Assembly (NCBI RefSeq): GCF_003464595.1
Contig: NZ_QRZF01000001.1
Coordinates: 558,001-622,000, forward strand
Source: Bacteroides intestinalis
GTDB taxonomy: Bacteria; Bacteroidota; Bacteroidia; Bacteroidales; Bacteroidaceae
Length of the DNA stretch: 64,000 nucleotides
Reading direction: 5' to 3'
Under the pieces are notes generated by a model. That model ran no database searches, was not told where the DNA came from, and was given only the letters and a program-made list of their open reading frames with translations. The position numbers and the translations under genes were made by a program. Shown here piece after piece: positions 8,918-18,832 of this stretch (the stretch's first letter is position 1; each line of letters opens with the position of its first letter).

Positions 8918-10261
8918 TCACTTACATATCGCACAGCCCTGGCACTTATTCAGTTCGCCACGGAAACGTTTCTCAACCAAGAGGTGTAAGCGATCCTTCA
9001 AAGCATCCAGACGAATGGTATCAATTACTTCGTTCACGAAGGCAAACATCAGCAACAAGCGGGCTTCACGTGCCGGAATACCGCGCTGGCGCATATAGAA
9101 GAGTGCATTTTCATCCAACTGACCAACGGTAGCGCCATGGCTACACTTTACATCATCGGCATAAATTTCCAGTTGCGGCTGCGTATACATACGTGCCTCG
9201 CGTGTGGCGCAAAGGTTCCGGTTCGTTTGCTGCGAACTGGTATGTTGCGCATCCGGACGCACTAACACCAGACCGGCAAATGCACCGACTGACTGATCAT
9301 CGAGCACATACTTAAATAGTTCATTGCTCGTACAGTTAGGCACAGCATGGTCGATGATTGTATTATTATCTACATGCTGATTCTTATCTGCAATGGCCAT
9401 ACCACAAAGGTTGATTTCAGCGCCTTCACCTGCCAGCAATACTTCAGTGGTATTGCGGGAAGTACCGTTATGCAAGGTCATGCCATTCAGCAATACATTG
9501 CTGTTGGCTTCCTGCTTCACATACATATTGCTGATACGTACGGTACTTGTATGCGTTTCTTCCAGTTCGTAAAGATCAAAGACAGCATTCTCACCTACGA
9601 ATACTTCTACCACCTGGGTTGCCAGGAAGTTCACGGCATCCATGGCATGATCACACACCAGCATACGCGCCTGTGCGCCATCTTCAAGTACAATCAATAC
9701 CCGGCGGTTCACCAGGAAGTTCACGTCACCACGCAGGATGTTTACCAACTGAATGGGACGTTCCAAAGCGACGTTCTTAGGCACATACAGCAGCACACCG
9801 TCTTGTGCAAAAGCAGTGTTGAATGCTGTCACTCCGTCTTTTGAAGTATCTGCCAGCTTGCCATAGTATTTCTTTACCAGTTCCGGATGCTTCTCTGCCA
9901 TCTCCTTCAAACTACCGAAGATAACTCCTTCGGGTAGATGTGAAGCAGGTAATGCTTTATTATAAAAAGCATCATTCACTACAAAGTACAGAGAGGTACT
10001 CATATTAGGTACATCACATTTGAATACTTCATAGGGATTTACCGGAATATCCAGACGGTTCAGGTTCAACCCATAATCCGGTTCAAAGAACTTGCTGACA
10101 TCGGTATATTTATATTTCTCCTGTTTACGGGTAGGAAAGCCAAGCCGTTCAAAGTCGGCAAACGCAGTCGCACGAGGGGTATTCATCACCTCGGTGCTGT
10201 GCTGGCATATCATCGCTTCCGTCTGGGAGAAAAGATCTATGTATTGTTGTTCTGCATTCAT
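8918..10261 (-). CDS. sufD: SufD, Fe-S cluster assembly scaffold subunit
   Basis: This 447-residue protein is a SufB/SufD-type beta-helix subunit of the SufBC2D complex. Visible family features are the N-terminal helical region with ERLGFPTRKQEKYKYTD, the beta-helix segment RVLIVLEDGAQARMLVCDH, and the C-terminal core with CSHGATVGQLDENALFYMRQRGI, in which the histidine of SHGA is the residue thought to help ligate the nascent cluster. The protein ends in a cysteine-rich tail, KCQGCAICK (C-x2-C-x2-C), beyond the usual SufD core; its role is unknown and it could be metal-binding or simply lineage-specific. In the operon it should directly follow sufC, but a GxxExxY gene with flanking repeats sits between them. 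Confidence 0.95.
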   Translation of the reverse strand: MNAEQQYIDLFSQTEAMICQHSTEVMNTPRATAFADFERLGFPTRKQEKYKYTDVSKFFEPDYGLNLNRLDIPVNPYEVFKCDVPNMSTSLYFVVNDAFYNKALPASHLPEGVIFGSLKEMAEKHPELVKKYYGKLADTSKDGVTAFNTAFAQDGVLLYVPKNVALERPIQLVNILRGDVNFLVNRRVLIVLEDGAQARMLVCDHAMDAVNFLATQVVEVFVGENAVFDLYELEETHTSTVRISNMYVKQEANSNVLLNGMTLHNGTSRNTTEVLLAGEGAEINLCGMAIADKNQHVDNNTIIDHAVPNCTSNELFKYVLDDQSVGAFAGLVLVRPDAQHTSSQQTNRNLCATREARMYTQPQLEIYADDVKCSHGATVGQLDENALFYMRQRGIPAREARLLLMFAFVNEVIDTIRLDALKDRLHLLVEKRFRGELNKCQGCAICK

Positions 10262-10279
10262 ATATTATAAATTTAGATA

Positions 10280-10316
10280 CGCGGACGACACGGATTAAAC
10301 GGACGAACGCGGACTT
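10280..10316. repeat. Left flanking repeat of the GxxExxY insert, four 9-bp units
   Basis: From 10281 the sequence reads as four 9-bp units: GCGGACGAC, ACGGATTAA, ACGGACGAA and CGCGGACTT. It is an imperfect inverted copy of the repeat at 10711-10744. It overlaps the 3' end of the GxxExxY reading frame, so the last residues (ESPRSSV) and the stop codon are encoded by the repeat. Confidence 0.85.
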
Positions 10317-10693
10317 TCTATTTCTTTCCTATTACTAAACACTTTACGTTTAAAGGTAGGTTTTGGACCAAAATTCAAGATTAATCCTACTTCAATACCT
10401 GTAGCCTTCAAATAATTCATTAATTGAGACTCATGAGCAGAATGTATTTCAGCCACTGCCTTCAATTCAAGTATAATTATATCTTCAACAAACAAATCAG
10501 CATAATATAAACCAACAACTTCGCCTTTATAAAACACTTCAATCTTCTTCTGTGCTTCACACTTAAGCCCACAGTGTTTTAACTCCTTATATAAAGCATT
10601 TTGATAAACATTCTCTAAAAAGCCATATCCTAATTCATGATATACATCATAAAAGGCTCTCAAGATTATATCAGTTATCGATTCATATAACAT
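10295..10693 (-). CDS. GxxExxY family protein (PD-(D/E)XK nuclease-like fold)
   Basis: This 132-residue protein carries the family motif in GFLENVY (G24, E27, Y30), and a nuclease-like core with D66 in YYADLFVE, the E76-L-K78 pair in IILELKAV, and the later QLMNYLKATG helix. The family is placed in the PD-(D/E)XK superfamily; its biological function is not established. It lies inside the suf operon, between sufC (stop at 10750) and sufD (start at 10261), on the same strand. It is bounded on both sides by related inverted repeats of 9-bp units, one of which encodes its C-terminus. It has no link to Fe-S assembly by sequence, so I infer a repeat-bounded insertion that spared the operon. Its base composition is more AT-rich than the neighbouring suf genes. 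Confidence 0.88.
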   Translation of the reverse strand: MLYESITDIILRAFYDVYHELGYGFLENVYQNALYKELKHCGLKCEAQKKIEVFYKGEVVGLYYADLFVEDIIILELKAVAEIHSAHESQLMNYLKATGIEVGLILNFGPKPTFKRKVFSNRKEIESPRSSV

Positions 10694-10710
10694 TACAGCT
10701 TAATTATTAT

Positions 10711-10744
10711 CCGCGTTCGTCCGCCTTATCCGCGTCGTCCGCGT
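10711..10744. repeat. Right flanking repeat of the GxxExxY insert, four 9-bp units
   Basis: Read on the minus strand this is GCGGACGAC, GCGGATAAG, GCGGACGAA and CGCGGATAA, the inverted partner of 10280-10316 with only a few differences. It begins 17 bp upstream of the GxxExxY start codon and ends 5 bp from the sufC stop codon. Confidence 0.85.
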
Positions 10745-10749
10745 ACCCA

Positions 10750-11502
10750 TTATTCTCCCAACTCCTTCTTAATCCAATCATACCCCTTCTCTTCCAGTTC
10801 CAGAGCCAATTCCGGTCCCGCAGTCTTCACGATACGACCTTTATAAAGCACATGTACGACGTCAGGTTTGATATAATCCAGTAAGCGTTGGTAGTGAGTG
10901 ATGACAATGGTACTGTTCTCCGGTGTTTTCAACTTATTCACACCTTCGGCTACGATACGCAAAGCATCGATATCCAGTCCGGAATCCGTTTCATCCAGGA
11001 TGCTCAATTTCGGTTCCAGCATCGCCATCTGGAAGATTTCATTCCGCTTCTTCTCACCACCGGAGAAACCTTCGTTCACCGAACGGTTAGCCAGTTTATT
11101 GTCCAGTTCCACAATGGCACGCTTTTCACGCATCAACTTCAGGAACTCACTTGCACTGAGAGCAGGCAGGTGATTGTATTTACGTTGCTCATTCACCGCT
11201 GCACGCATAAAGTTGACCATACTCACACCCGGAATTTCTACCGGATATTGAAAGCTGAGGAAGATACCTTCATGGCTACGGTCTTCCGGTGAAAAATCCA
11301 AAAGGTTCTTACCGCAGAAAGTCACGCTTCCCTTTGTCACTTCAAAGGCAGGATTACCTACCAATACAGCAGAAAGAGTACTCTTACCGGAACCGTTCGG
11401 TCCCATAATAGCATGCACCTCACCTGCTTTTACCGACAGGTTGATGCCTTTCAATATTTCTTTGCCATTTACACTGGCATGCAGGTCTTTTATCTCTAAC
11501 AT
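10750..11502 (-). CDS. sufC: SufC, ABC-type ATPase of Fe-S cluster assembly
   Basis: This 250-residue protein is the cytoplasmic ATPase of the SufBC2D scaffold; it drives conformational change in SufB and SufD and is not a membrane transporter. The Walker A motif is GPNGSGKST near residue 35. The SufC-type signature [19 protein letters not shown] comes next, followed by the Walker B stretch [16 protein letters not shown], where SufC keeps ETDSGLD in place of the usual EPTSGLD. The ATG at 11502 follows the sufB stop by 25 bp. It ends 5 bp before the outer edge of a repeat flanking the GxxExxY insert. Confidence 0.97.
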   Translation of the reverse strand: MLEIKDLHASVNGKEILKGINLSVKAGEVHAIMGPNGSGKSTLSAVLVGNPAFEVTKGSVTFCGKNLLDFSPEDRSHEGIFLSFQYPVEIPGVSMVNFMRAAVNEQRKYNHLPALSASEFLKLMREKRAIVELDNKLANRSVNEGFSGGEKKRNEIFQMAMLEPKLSILDETDSGLDIDALRIVAEGVNKLKTPENSTIVITHYQRLLDYIKPDVVHVLYKGRIVKTAGPELALELEEKGYDWIKKELGE

Positions 11503-11527
11503 GATATTTATTTTTTTTATTTTAAAC

Positions 11528-12985
11528 TTATCCTACGCTGCCTTCCAGCGAAATAGCCAACAACTTCTGAGCCTCTACCGCAAACTCCATAGGCAGCTTA
11601 TTAAGCACTTCCTTAGCATAACCGTTCACAATCAGCCCTACAGCATCCTCCGTAGAAATACCACGTTGGTTACAATAGAATATCTGGTCTTCATTGATCT
11701 TGCTGGTAGTCGCTTCATGCTCCACAACTGCCGTCTCATTATGGATATCCATATACGGGAAGGTATGCGCACCGCACTTATCACCCAGCAACAGAGAGTC
11801 GCACTGGCTATAGTTACGCGCATTATCCGCCTTTTGAGCTACACGCACCAAGCCACGGTAAGAGTTCTCACTATGTCCGGCAGAAATACCTTTGCTGACA
11901 ATCGTACTGCTGGTATTCTTACCCAGATGAATCATCTTCGTGCCCGTATCCGCCTGTTGGTAGTTATTCGTCACCGCCACACTATAGAATTCAGCCGAAG
12001 AGTTATCTCCCGTCAGAATACAGGAAGGGTATTTCCACGTAATAGCCGAACCTGTCTCCACCTGTGTCCAGGAGAGTTTACTGTTCGCACCTTTGCAGTT
12101 ACCACGTTTCGTAACGAAGTTATAGACACCGCCTTTGCCTTCGGCATCACCCGGATACCAGTTCTGTACGGTACTGTACTTCACTTCCGCACGCTCATGC
12201 ACCACAATTTCCACGATAGCAGCATGCAGTTGGTTCTCATCGCGCATCGGAGCCGTACAACCTTCCAGATAGGAAACATACGAATCATCATCCGCCACAA
12301 TCAGCGTCCGCTCAAACTGGCCTGTATTACGCGCATTGATACGGAAATACGTGGACAACTCCATCGGGCAACGTACCCCTTTCGGGATATATACAAATGA
12401 ACCGTCGGAGAATACCGCCGAATTCAGTGCAGCAAAGAAGTTATCACGGTATCCCACAACGGAACCAAGATACTTCTGTACCAAATCCGGATGCTCACGT
12501 ACAGCTTCACTGATGGAACAGAAAATGATTCCTTTCTCCATCAAGGTCTCCTTGAACGTAGTCTTCACAGATACGGAGTCCATCACAGCATCTACGGCCA
12601 TGCCACTCAATGCCATCTGTTCTTCCAAGGGAATACCCAGCTTATTGAAGGTTTTTATCAACTCAGGGTCTACTTCGTCCATGCTCTTCGGAGCATCTTT
12701 CTTCTTCGCCAACGGATCGGCATAGTAGGAAATAGCCTGATAATCTATCTCAGGAATACGGAGATGTGCCCATGTAGGCATCTCCATCGTCAACCAGTGA
12801 CGATATGCTTTCAGACGGAACTCCAACAGCCATTCCGGCTCGTTCTTCTTCGCAGAGATCAACCGTACAACATCTTCATTCAGCCCACGCTCAATGACTT
12901 CCGTATGCACGTCGGTGGTGAAGCCGTACTTGTACTTCTCCTGCGTTAGTTCCTTTACATATTTATTGGGTTCTTCGGGTTGCAT
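11528..12985 (-). CDS. sufB: SufB, Fe-S cluster assembly scaffold
   Basis: This 485-residue protein is the core scaffold on which Fe-S clusters are built. The N-terminus ([20 protein letters not shown]) and [15 protein letters not shown], then [38 protein letters not shown] and the C-terminal [20 protein letters not shown] are all SufB hallmarks. The cysteine of LEGCTAP is the conserved residue implicated in sulfur acceptance from the desulfurase system. Its ATG overlaps the stop codon of cvpA as TAATG, which implies translational coupling. Length is as expected for the family and no frame disruption is seen. Confidence 0.97.
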   Translation of the reverse strand: MQPEEPNKYVKELTQEKYKYGFTTDVHTEVIERGLNEDVVRLISAKKNEPEWLLEFRLKAYRHWLTMEMPTWAHLRIPEIDYQAISYYADPLAKKKDAPKSMDEVDPELIKTFNKLGIPLEEQMALSGMAVDAVMDSVSVKTTFKETLMEKGIIFCSISEAVREHPDLVQKYLGSVVGYRDNFFAALNSAVFSDGSFVYIPKGVRCPMELSTYFRINARNTGQFERTLIVADDDSYVSYLEGCTAPMRDENQLHAAIVEIVVHERAEVKYSTVQNWYPGDAEGKGGVYNFVTKRGNCKGANSKLSWTQVETGSAITWKYPSCILTGDNSSAEFYSVAVTNNYQQADTGTKMIHLGKNTSSTIVSKGISAGHSENSYRGLVRVAQKADNARNYSQCDSLLLGDKCGAHTFPYMDIHNETAVVEHEATTSKINEDQIFYCNQRGISTEDAVGLIVNGYAKEVLNKLPMEFAVEAQKLLAISLEGSVG

Positions 12986-13491
12986 TATGTATTAAGTATA
13001 TATTGTTCTGTAACTTCTTTTGCAGCCGGGAAAAACATTCCCGCGAACGACTCTATAGGATAATATAACACGGATTCCTCCTTCATTGTTCTATCAATCA
13101 TCGTATTATCCGAGTCAATAAACTCGACAACACAGATAAGCAGGCTCACCAGCAGCAGAAATTTCAATGCGCCCAGTCCGGCACCCAGCCAGCGGTTCAG
13201 CCAGCCGAGGGAAATTGCTTCCATCGCCTTCGTCAACAAAGATGCCACCAGCAAAAACAATAACGGCACCACTACCCAGATAACAACAAATGCCAATACC
13301 TGTGCAAATGTCATAGAGTCCGTTATCTTAGAAAAGACTCTCTCCGCTACCGACACATACAGCGCTTTCGCAGCCAGCAACCCGACAATCAATCCAAGAA
13401 TAGATGCCAGTTGTCTGATGAAACCTTTTATAAAACCGGTGACTGCTCCCGCGCCAATCACTACTAATAGGATGATATCTATTATCGTCAT
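12985..13491 (-). CDS. CvpA family membrane protein
   Basis: This 168-residue protein has four predicted membrane helices and the CvpA family pattern at the N-terminus ([32 protein letters not shown], seen here as two hydrophobic blocks joined by a conserved G-x-x-K-G segment) and a later [18 protein letters not shown] block. CvpA of E. coli is linked to colicin V production and envelope stress; its molecular activity is unknown. The gene lies between infB and sufB, 152 bp after infB, and its stop codon overlaps the sufB start. A large fold-back repeat occupies the spacer upstream. Confidence 0.88.
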   Translation of the reverse strand: MTIIDIILLVVIGAGAVTGFIKGFIRQLASILGLIVGLLAAKALYVSVAERVFSKITDSMTFAQVLAFVVIWVVVPLLFLLVASLLTKAMEAISLGWLNRWLGAGLGALKFLLLVSLLICVVEFIDSDNTMIDRTMKEESVLYYPIESFAGMFFPAAKEVTEQYILNT

Positions 13492-13539
13492 AGCTAAAGA
13501 GTGATAAAAAATGGTAAGCGATACAGGGGGTTATACAAC

Positions 13540-13590
13540 AATGTGCCAATTGACTGCGTACGAAGGATGCCGCAGGGCAATTGGCACATT
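13540..13590. repeat. Fold-back repeat in the infB-cvpA spacer
   Basis: AATGTGCCAATTG (13540-13552) and CAATTGGCACATT (13578-13590) are perfect 13-bp inverted arms. Inside the loop a second pair, CTGCG and CGCAG, can extend the stem with small bulges. It is in the middle of an operon, so it could be a partial terminator or a transcript processing site that sets the ratio of infB to the downstream suf genes. Confidence 0.75.
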
Positions 13591-13643
13591 GGCACATATA
13601 ACATTATAACTTCATCACATTATCACTCCACCACACTATCACA

Positions 13644-16600
13644 TTATAATGTTTGTTTTACTTCTATTTCTTCGTAAGATTCGATAATATCGCCTACCTT
13701 GATATCGTTGCAGTTCGTCAGGCTGATACCGCACTCGAAGTTGGTACCTACTTCCTTCACATCGTCCTTGAAACGTTTCAAAGCATTGATAGAACCGGTA
13801 AAGATTACGATGCCGTCGCGGATCAAACGAGCCTTATCGCTGCGTTTCACCTTTCCGGTCTTCACTAACGCACCGGCTACAAGACCTACCTTGGTAATAT
13901 TGAACACCTCGCGAACCTCGATAGTTGCAGTTACCTGCTCCTTCACTTCCGGTGCCAACATACCTTCCATAGCGGCCTTCACCTCTTCGATAGCGTCGTA
14001 GATCACTGAGTACTTGCGGATATCCACACCTTCGTTCTCAGCCATCTTTGCAGCGGCATTCGACGGACGTACCTGGAAACCGATGATAATGGCATCCGAA
14101 GCGGCAGCCAGTGAAACATCGGACTCGGAGATAGCTCCAACACCCTTGTGGATTACATTCACCTGTACCTGTTCGGTAGACAACTTGATCAGTGAGTCGC
14201 TCAATGCCTCAACAGAACCATCCACGTCACCCTTAACGATAATATTCAGTTCGTGGAAGTCACCCAATGCCAAACGGCGGCCAACTTCATCCAAAGTAAG
14301 CATCTTCTGAGTACGCAGGCCCTGTTCACGTTGCAACTGTTCACGCTTGTTAGCGATTTCACGAGCTTCCTGTTCCGTATCGATTACGTGGAATGTATCA
14401 CCTGCAGCAGGTGCACCATTTAATCCCAGAATCAATACCGGCTCAGATGGCCCGGCCTCTTTCAGGCGCTGGTTACGTTCGTTGAACATAGCTTTTACCT
14501 TACCATACGCTGTACCTGCCAATATGATGTCACCTACGTGCAATGTACCGTTCGATACCAGCATAGTAGCTACATAACCACGTCCTTTATCCAATGAAGA
14601 CTCAATGATGGAACCTGTAGCTTTGCGGTTCGGGTTTGCTTTCAAATCAAGCATTTCTGCTTCCAGCAATACCTTCTCCAACAAATCGTTTACACCTAAG
14701 CCTTTCTTTGCTGAAATATCTTGTGACTGATACTTACCGCCCCATTCTTCAACGAGGTAATTCATAGCTGCCAGCTCTTCTTTAATCTTATCTGCATTGG
14801 CAGTCGGTTTATCAATCTTGTTAATAGCAAATACGATAGGTACACCAGCAGCCATAGCATGGTTGATAGCTTCCTTCGTCTGCGGCATCACATTATCATC
14901 GGCAGCAACAATAATGATAACCACGTCCGTCACCTTTGCACCACGGGCACGCATAGCGGTAAATGCTTCGTGACCCGGAGTATCGAGGAACGTAATCTCG
15001 CGTCCATCTTCCAGTTTCACGTTGTAAGCACCGATGTGCTGCGTGATACCACCGGCTTCACCGGCAATAACGTTCGCCTTACGGATATAGTCGAGCAATG
15101 ATGTCTTACCGTGGTCTACGTGACCCATAACGGTAACAATCGGTGCGCGCGGTTCCAAGTCCTCTTCAGAATCTTCTTCCTCTACAATGGCCTGTGCCAC
15201 TTCCGCACTGACATATTCAGTCTTGTATCCGAATTCTTCTGCCACCAGATTAATGGTTTCAGCATCCAGACGCTGATTGATAGACACCATGATGCCGATA
15301 CTCATACAAGTAGCAATAACCTGAGTTACGGAAACATCCATCATGCTTGCCAATTCGTTGGCAGTCACAAATTCCGTTATCTTCAGTACTTTGCTGTCCG
15401 CCATTTCGCGGTCTTCCTGTTCCTGCATACGGCTGTTCGCCATATCGCGCTTGTCCTTACGATATTTGGAAGTCTTGCTCTTGCCTTTGGAAGTGAGTCG
15501 TGCCAAAGTTTCCTTTACCTGCTTAGCTACATCTTCCTCACTAACCTCCTGCTTGATGATCGGTTTCTTGAAGCGATCCTTGTTATTGTTGTTACGATTG
15601 TTGTTCTTGTTGCCACCCTGGTGATTGTTACCACCACCGGCACCTTGCTGACCGCCGCCGGCATGAGGGCCTTTGCCTCCACCACCACGATTGTCATTTC
15701 CACGCTGGAAGTTGGATGCATTGTTAATGTCAACCTTCTCCTTATTATTATTAATACGAAGACGTTTCTTCTTGTTGGCATTGGCATCGGTATCTTTCTC
15801 CTTACCATCCTTCGCTTTGTTGTCTTCGCGGCGAATTTCTTTGATAATCGCCTCTTTCATCTGCTTCTTCTGATCCTGACGGATTTTCTCCTTCTCTTCG
15901 CGCTCCTTCCGTTTCTCTTCTTTGGTCTTCTTCTTGGGGCGTGTAGACTGGTTCAACGTAGCCAGGTCGATCTGACCGATGATATTGATCTTGGAAACAA
16001 ACTCCGGCTTATGGATGGTGAAGATTTCATCTCCCTCCTTTGCTGGTGCTTCTTCTGCAACTACAGGTTTCACTACTTCCTTAGCAGCAGGTGCTACGGG
16101 GGCAGGCGTTTCCTTTTTCACTTCTTCTTTTGCCACTACCGGAGCGGGAGCGGGTTTCTCTACAACTTCCGGTTTCGGTGTTTCCTTCACCACAGGAGCC
16201 GGTTCGGGCTTGGGCTCAGGCTTCGGTTCCGGTTTGGGTTCCGGCTTTGGTTCAGGCCTGGGCTCTGGTTTGGGTTCGGGCTTCGGCTCCGGTTTAATTT
16301 CCGGCTTAGGCTGCGGTTTCGGTTCTTCCTTTACCACAGATACGGGTTCTTCTACTTTCTTTTCTTCCACTTTCTCTACTACCGGTTTCCGGTTCAGCTT
16401 ATCCAAATCAATTTTTCCGACAGGTTTAAACTTCGGACGTGCATCTTCGGGGACAACAGTCTTAATTTCTTCCACTTTCGGTTTATCCGCAGTTTCAGTT
16501 TCGTAACCATCGATGGATACCGATGCTTTGTTACGGTCTTTATTCTGTCGTTCCTGAATAAAACGTTCCGATTCAAGTCTAAGATTCTTATCTGTACTGA

Positions 16601-16748
16601 ACTCTTTCACGAGCAAGGCGTATTGCTCCTCGTTAATCTTTGTGTTGGGGTTTGCCTCAACGGCAAAGCCTTTCTTCTGCAAGAACTCAACTACCGTCGA
16701 TATTCCTACATTCAAATCTCTTGTTACTTTATTTAACCTAATCGTCAT
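13644..16748 (-). CDS. infB: Translation initiation factor IF-2
   Basis: This 1034-residue GTPase brings initiator fMet-tRNA to the 30S subunit. The N-terminal IF2_N segment ([20 protein letters not shown]) is followed by a long charged linker. The linker includes a proline-rich run of about a dozen EPKP-type units near residues 140-185 and an asparagine/glycine-rich low-complexity tract. The GTPase domain starts near residue 540 with [12 protein letters not shown], then DTPGHEAF and NKIDK. Domain II, domain III and the fMet-tRNA binding C-terminal domain follow to the end. Length is typical of long Bacteroidetes IF-2. It is third in the rimP-nusA-infB order that is conserved across bacteria. 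Confidence 0.98.
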   Translation of the reverse strand: MTIRLNKVTRDLNVGISTVVEFLQKKGFAVEANPNTKINEEQYALLVKEFSTDKNLRLESERFIQERQNKDRNKASVSIDGYETETADKPKVEEIKTVVPEDARPKFKPVGKIDLDKLNRKPVVEKVEEKKVEEPVSVVKEEPKPQPKPEIKPEPKPEPKPEPRPEPKPEPKPEPKPEPKPEPAPVVKETPKPEVVEKPAPAPVVAKEEVKKETPAPVAPAAKEVVKPVVAEEAPAKEGDEIFTIHKPEFVSKINIIGQIDLATLNQSTRPKKKTKEEKRKEREEKEKIRQDQKKQMKEAIIKEIRREDNKAKDGKEKDTDANANKKKRLRINNNKEKVDINNASNFQRGNDNRGGGGKGPHAGGGQQGAGGGNNHQGGNKNNNRNNNNKDRFKKPIIKQEVSEEDVAKQVKETLARLTSKGKSKTSKYRKDKRDMANSRMQEQEDREMADSKVLKITEFVTANELASMMDVSVTQVIATCMSIGIMVSINQRLDAETINLVAEEFGYKTEYVSAEVAQAIVEEEDSEEDLEPRAPIVTVMGHVDHGKTSLLDYIRKANVIAGEAGGITQHIGAYNVKLEDGREITFLDTPGHEAFTAMRARGAKVTDVVIIIVAADDNVMPQTKEAINHAMAAGVPIVFAINKIDKPTANADKIKEELAAMNYLVEEWGGKYQSQDISAKKGLGVNDLLEKVLLEAEMLDLKANPNRKATGSIIESSLDKGRGYVATMLVSNGTLHVGDIILAGTAYGKVKAMFNERNQRLKEAGPSEPVLILGLNGAPAAGDTFHVIDTEQEAREIANKREQLQREQGLRTQKMLTLDEVGRRLALGDFHELNIIVKGDVDGSVEALSDSLIKLSTEQVQVNVIHKGVGAISESDVSLAAASDAIIIGFQVRPSNAAAKMAENEGVDIRKYSVIYDAIEEVKAAMEGMLAPEVKEQVTATIEVREVFNITKVGLVAGALVKTGKVKRSDKARLIRDGIVIFTGSINALKRFKDDVKEVGTNFECGISLTNCNDIKVGDIIESYEEIEVKQTL

Positions 16749-16815
16749 ACTAAAAAATTAATGAATAATGTGGAGAAAGAAGTTAGTGCAAACAGAAACC
16801 AATGTCAGCAGACAC

Positions 16816-18132
16816 TTATTCTGTCTCTGTTTCAGATTCAGGCTCAGCTTCAGCCTCAAACTCAGGCTCGCCTTCGCTCTCCTCAAACTCCGAACTTAAA
16901 ATGTGCAATACTTCGTCCACTGTTTCTTCTTCCAGGTCGGTCTTCTCAATCAACATCTCACGCGGAGCGTTCAGCACGGCTTTTGCAGTATCGATACCAA
17001 TCGCTTTGATGGCATCAATCACCCAACCGTCGATTTCATCCCTGAACTCATCCAAGTAGATGTCTTCATCTTCAACAGCCTGATCCAACTCACGGAATAC
17101 GTCAATAGTGTACTCAGTCAACATACTGGCAAGTTTGATATTCAAACCGCCTTTACCAATAGCCAGCGATACTTCTTCCGGTCTCAGGAAGACTTCCGCC
17201 TTACGTTCTTCTTCATTCAAACGAATAGAAGAAATCTTCGCAGGACTGAGAGCACGCTGAATAAACAACTGAATATTGGATGTGTAATTGATTACGTCAA
17301 TATTCTCGTTGCGTAACTCACGAACGATACCATGAATACGGCTACCCTTCACACCTACACAGGCACCTACCGGGTCAATACGGTCATCGTATGACTCAAC
17401 GGCAATCTTGGCGCGTTCACCAGGGATACGGGCAATCTTCTTGATGGTAATCAGTCCATCATTGATTTCGGGCACTTCCATTTCGAACAAACGTTGCAGG
17501 AATACCGGCGACGTACGCGAAAGGATGATCTTCGGGTTGTTATTCTTGTTGTCCACACGGGCTACAACGGCACGTGCCGTTTCTCCTTTGCGATAAAAAT
17601 CGCTCGGAATCTGTTCCGTCTTAGGCAGCAACAACTCGTTACCTTCATCATCCAGCAGCAGCATTTCTTTCTTCCATATCTGGTATACTTCTGCATTGAT
17701 GATGTTGCCCACCTTATCAATATATTTATTATAGATACTGTCTTTTTCCAGTTCCAGAATCTTAGAAGCCAATGTCTGGCGAAGGTTCAGGATAGCACGG
17801 CGTCCAAAGTTTGCAAAGATTACCTCATCCGTCACTTCCTCGCCTACTTCATAAGAAGCATCAATCTTCTGTGCTTCCGATAATGCGATCTGCAAGTTCG
17901 GATTTTCCAAGTCTTCATCCGCCACCACTTCACGGTTACGCCATATTTCGAAGTCCCCCTTGTCCGGGTTCACGATAACGTCGTAATTTTCATCGGTGCC
18001 GAACATCTTCGCAATCACACTACGGAACGACTCTTCGAGTACGCTCACCATGGTGGTTCTATCGATATTTTTCAGTTCCTTAAATTCCGAAAATGTATCT
18101 ATCAAACTGACAGTTTCTACTTTTTTGGCCAT
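16816..18132 (-). CDS. nusA: Transcription termination/antitermination factor NusA
   Basis: This 438-residue protein binds RNA polymerase and modulates pausing and termination. It has the N-terminal polymerase-binding domain (start MAKKVETVSLIDTFSEF), an S1 domain with RAVVARVDNKNNNPKIILSR, and two KH domains with CVGVKGSRI and IGKGGLNIKLAS. The C-terminus is a short acidic tail rich in E, alternating with A, P and T, instead of the long acidic repeats found in E. coli NusA. It starts 4 bp after rimP. NusA could act on the terminator-like hairpin in the leader of its own operon; that is inference. Confidence 0.97.
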   Translation of the reverse strand: MAKKVETVSLIDTFSEFKELKNIDRTTMVSVLEESFRSVIAKMFGTDENYDVIVNPDKGDFEIWRNREVVADEDLENPNLQIALSEAQKIDASYEVGEEVTDEVIFANFGRRAILNLRQTLASKILELEKDSIYNKYIDKVGNIINAEVYQIWKKEMLLLDDEGNELLLPKTEQIPSDFYRKGETARAVVARVDNKNNNPKIILSRTSPVFLQRLFEMEVPEINDGLITIKKIARIPGERAKIAVESYDDRIDPVGACVGVKGSRIHGIVRELRNENIDVINYTSNIQLFIQRALSPAKISSIRLNEEERKAEVFLRPEEVSLAIGKGGLNIKLASMLTEYTIDVFRELDQAVEDEDIYLDEFRDEIDGWVIDAIKAIGIDTAKAVLNAPREMLIEKTDLEEETVDEVLHILSSEFEESEGEPEFEAEAEPESETETE

Positions 18133-18136
18133 AGTC

Positions 18137-18604
18137 TTATTTAAAACTGATTAAGTATTTAGTATATTTTATTTCATCATACGCAAGGGTTTCGTCCTCT
18201 TCCACCAATGTGGGGCGTTTAGCGCCTTCGGGCTTTACCTTCTTTTCTACGGTTACCGTGAAATGCTGTTCATCGGCTGCTTTTAGCACGCCACACAACT
18301 TACGTCCGTCTTTTCTCAGTACTTCCACTTCCTTTTCAATGTGGTTGATGTACTGTTGCAACACTTTAAATGGCTGTCCGATACCGGCAGAACCTACCTC
18401 CAACTCATAATCTTCATCCTCACGGTTCAACTTGGATTCGATGTATCGGCTCAACTCCACACAATCTTCAATCCAAACCCCTTCTTTGTGGTCAATTTCC
18501 ACCACAATCTTGTCGTCCGGGCTGATAGTTACTTCCACCAGAAAGTACTCTTTTCCCTCCAGCCACTCGTCAACAATTTGACAAACAGTTTTCTTTTCTA
18601 TCAT
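18137..18604 (-). CDS. rimP: Ribosome maturation factor RimP
   Basis: This 155-residue protein helps 30S subunit maturation. The RimP pattern is clear: an N-terminal alpha/beta domain with YFLVEVTISPDDKIVVEIDH, then WIEDCVELSRYIESKLNRE, YELEVGSAGIGQPF, which is the usual LEVSSPG-type motif in variant form, and a C-terminal SH3-like domain containing LCGVLKAADEQHFTVTVE. It is the first gene of the long operon reaching sufS and is preceded by a consensus promoter and a terminator-like leader hairpin. Confidence 0.93.
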   Translation of the reverse strand: MIEKKTVCQIVDEWLEGKEYFLVEVTISPDDKIVVEIDHKEGVWIEDCVELSRYIESKLNREDEDYELEVGSAGIGQPFKVLQQYINHIEKEVEVLRKDGRKLCGVLKAADEQHFTVTVEKKVKPEGAKRPTLVEEDETLAYDEIKYTKYLISFK

Positions 18605-18623
18605 TGATTAACTATATAAGAAC

Positions 18624-18649
18624 AAAAAAAGGAGCTTAATTGCCCCTCC
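18624..18649 (-). terminator. Terminator-like hairpin in the rimP-nusA-infB leader
   Basis: On the minus strand GGGGC and GCTCC pair across an AATTAA loop, with a G-T pair in the stem, followed directly by seven T residues. It lies after the promoter at 18671-18701 and about 20 bp before the rimP ATG, so it would act on the operon's own transcript as an attenuator. No alternative antiterminator fold was worked out. Confidence 0.55.
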
Positions 18650-18670
18650 ACCTTTCATCCATTGCGGCTG

Positions 18671-18701
18671 CAAAGATATAAATAATCTATTCGACTACAA
18701 A
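18671..18701 (-). promoter_or_regulatory. Consensus Bacteroides promoter for the rimP-nusA-infB-suf operon
   Basis: On the minus strand TTTG is followed by exactly 19 bp and then TATCTTTG, a full match to the Bacteroides consensus TTTG-N19-TAnnTTTG. Transcription would start near 18665, about 60 bp before rimP. Confidence 0.85.
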
Positions 18702-18770
18702 ATATTAGAGAAAAAAAGAATGTTTTAACGGTTAGTTGACGTAATTATTTCATTTCTGAAAAGAAAGGTA

Positions 18771-18803
18771 GTTGACAAGGGGACAACTCGTCCCCTTATC
18801 AAC
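18771..18803 (-). terminator. Hairpin downstream of the GH3 gene
   Basis: GTTGACAAGGGGAC (18771-18784) and GTCCCCTTATCAAC (18790-18803) form a 14-bp stem with one mismatch and a 5-base loop. It lies 30 bp past the GH3 stop codon and probably ends the operon at 18833-23226. The unit GTTGACAAGGGGA recurs in the susC-susD spacer. Confidence 0.7.
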
Positions 18804-18832
18804 TTTCCCTCAAAACCATACAATATAGTCTT

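Noticed and set aside
11441..12400. 319-codon open frame on + opposite sufB/sufC
   Set aside because: It runs across two well-conserved suf genes and their spacer on the other strand, and its translation matches nothing recognisable.
16200..16330. Tandem repeat DNA or mobile element in infB
   Set aside because: It encodes the EPKP-type linker of IF-2, a known low-complexity region; the repeat is at the protein level.
15111..16736. 541-codon open frame on + opposite infB
   Set aside because: It is the antisense of the low-complexity, proline- and lysine-rich part of infB. Its translation is Phe/Leu/Arg-rich with no family pattern.
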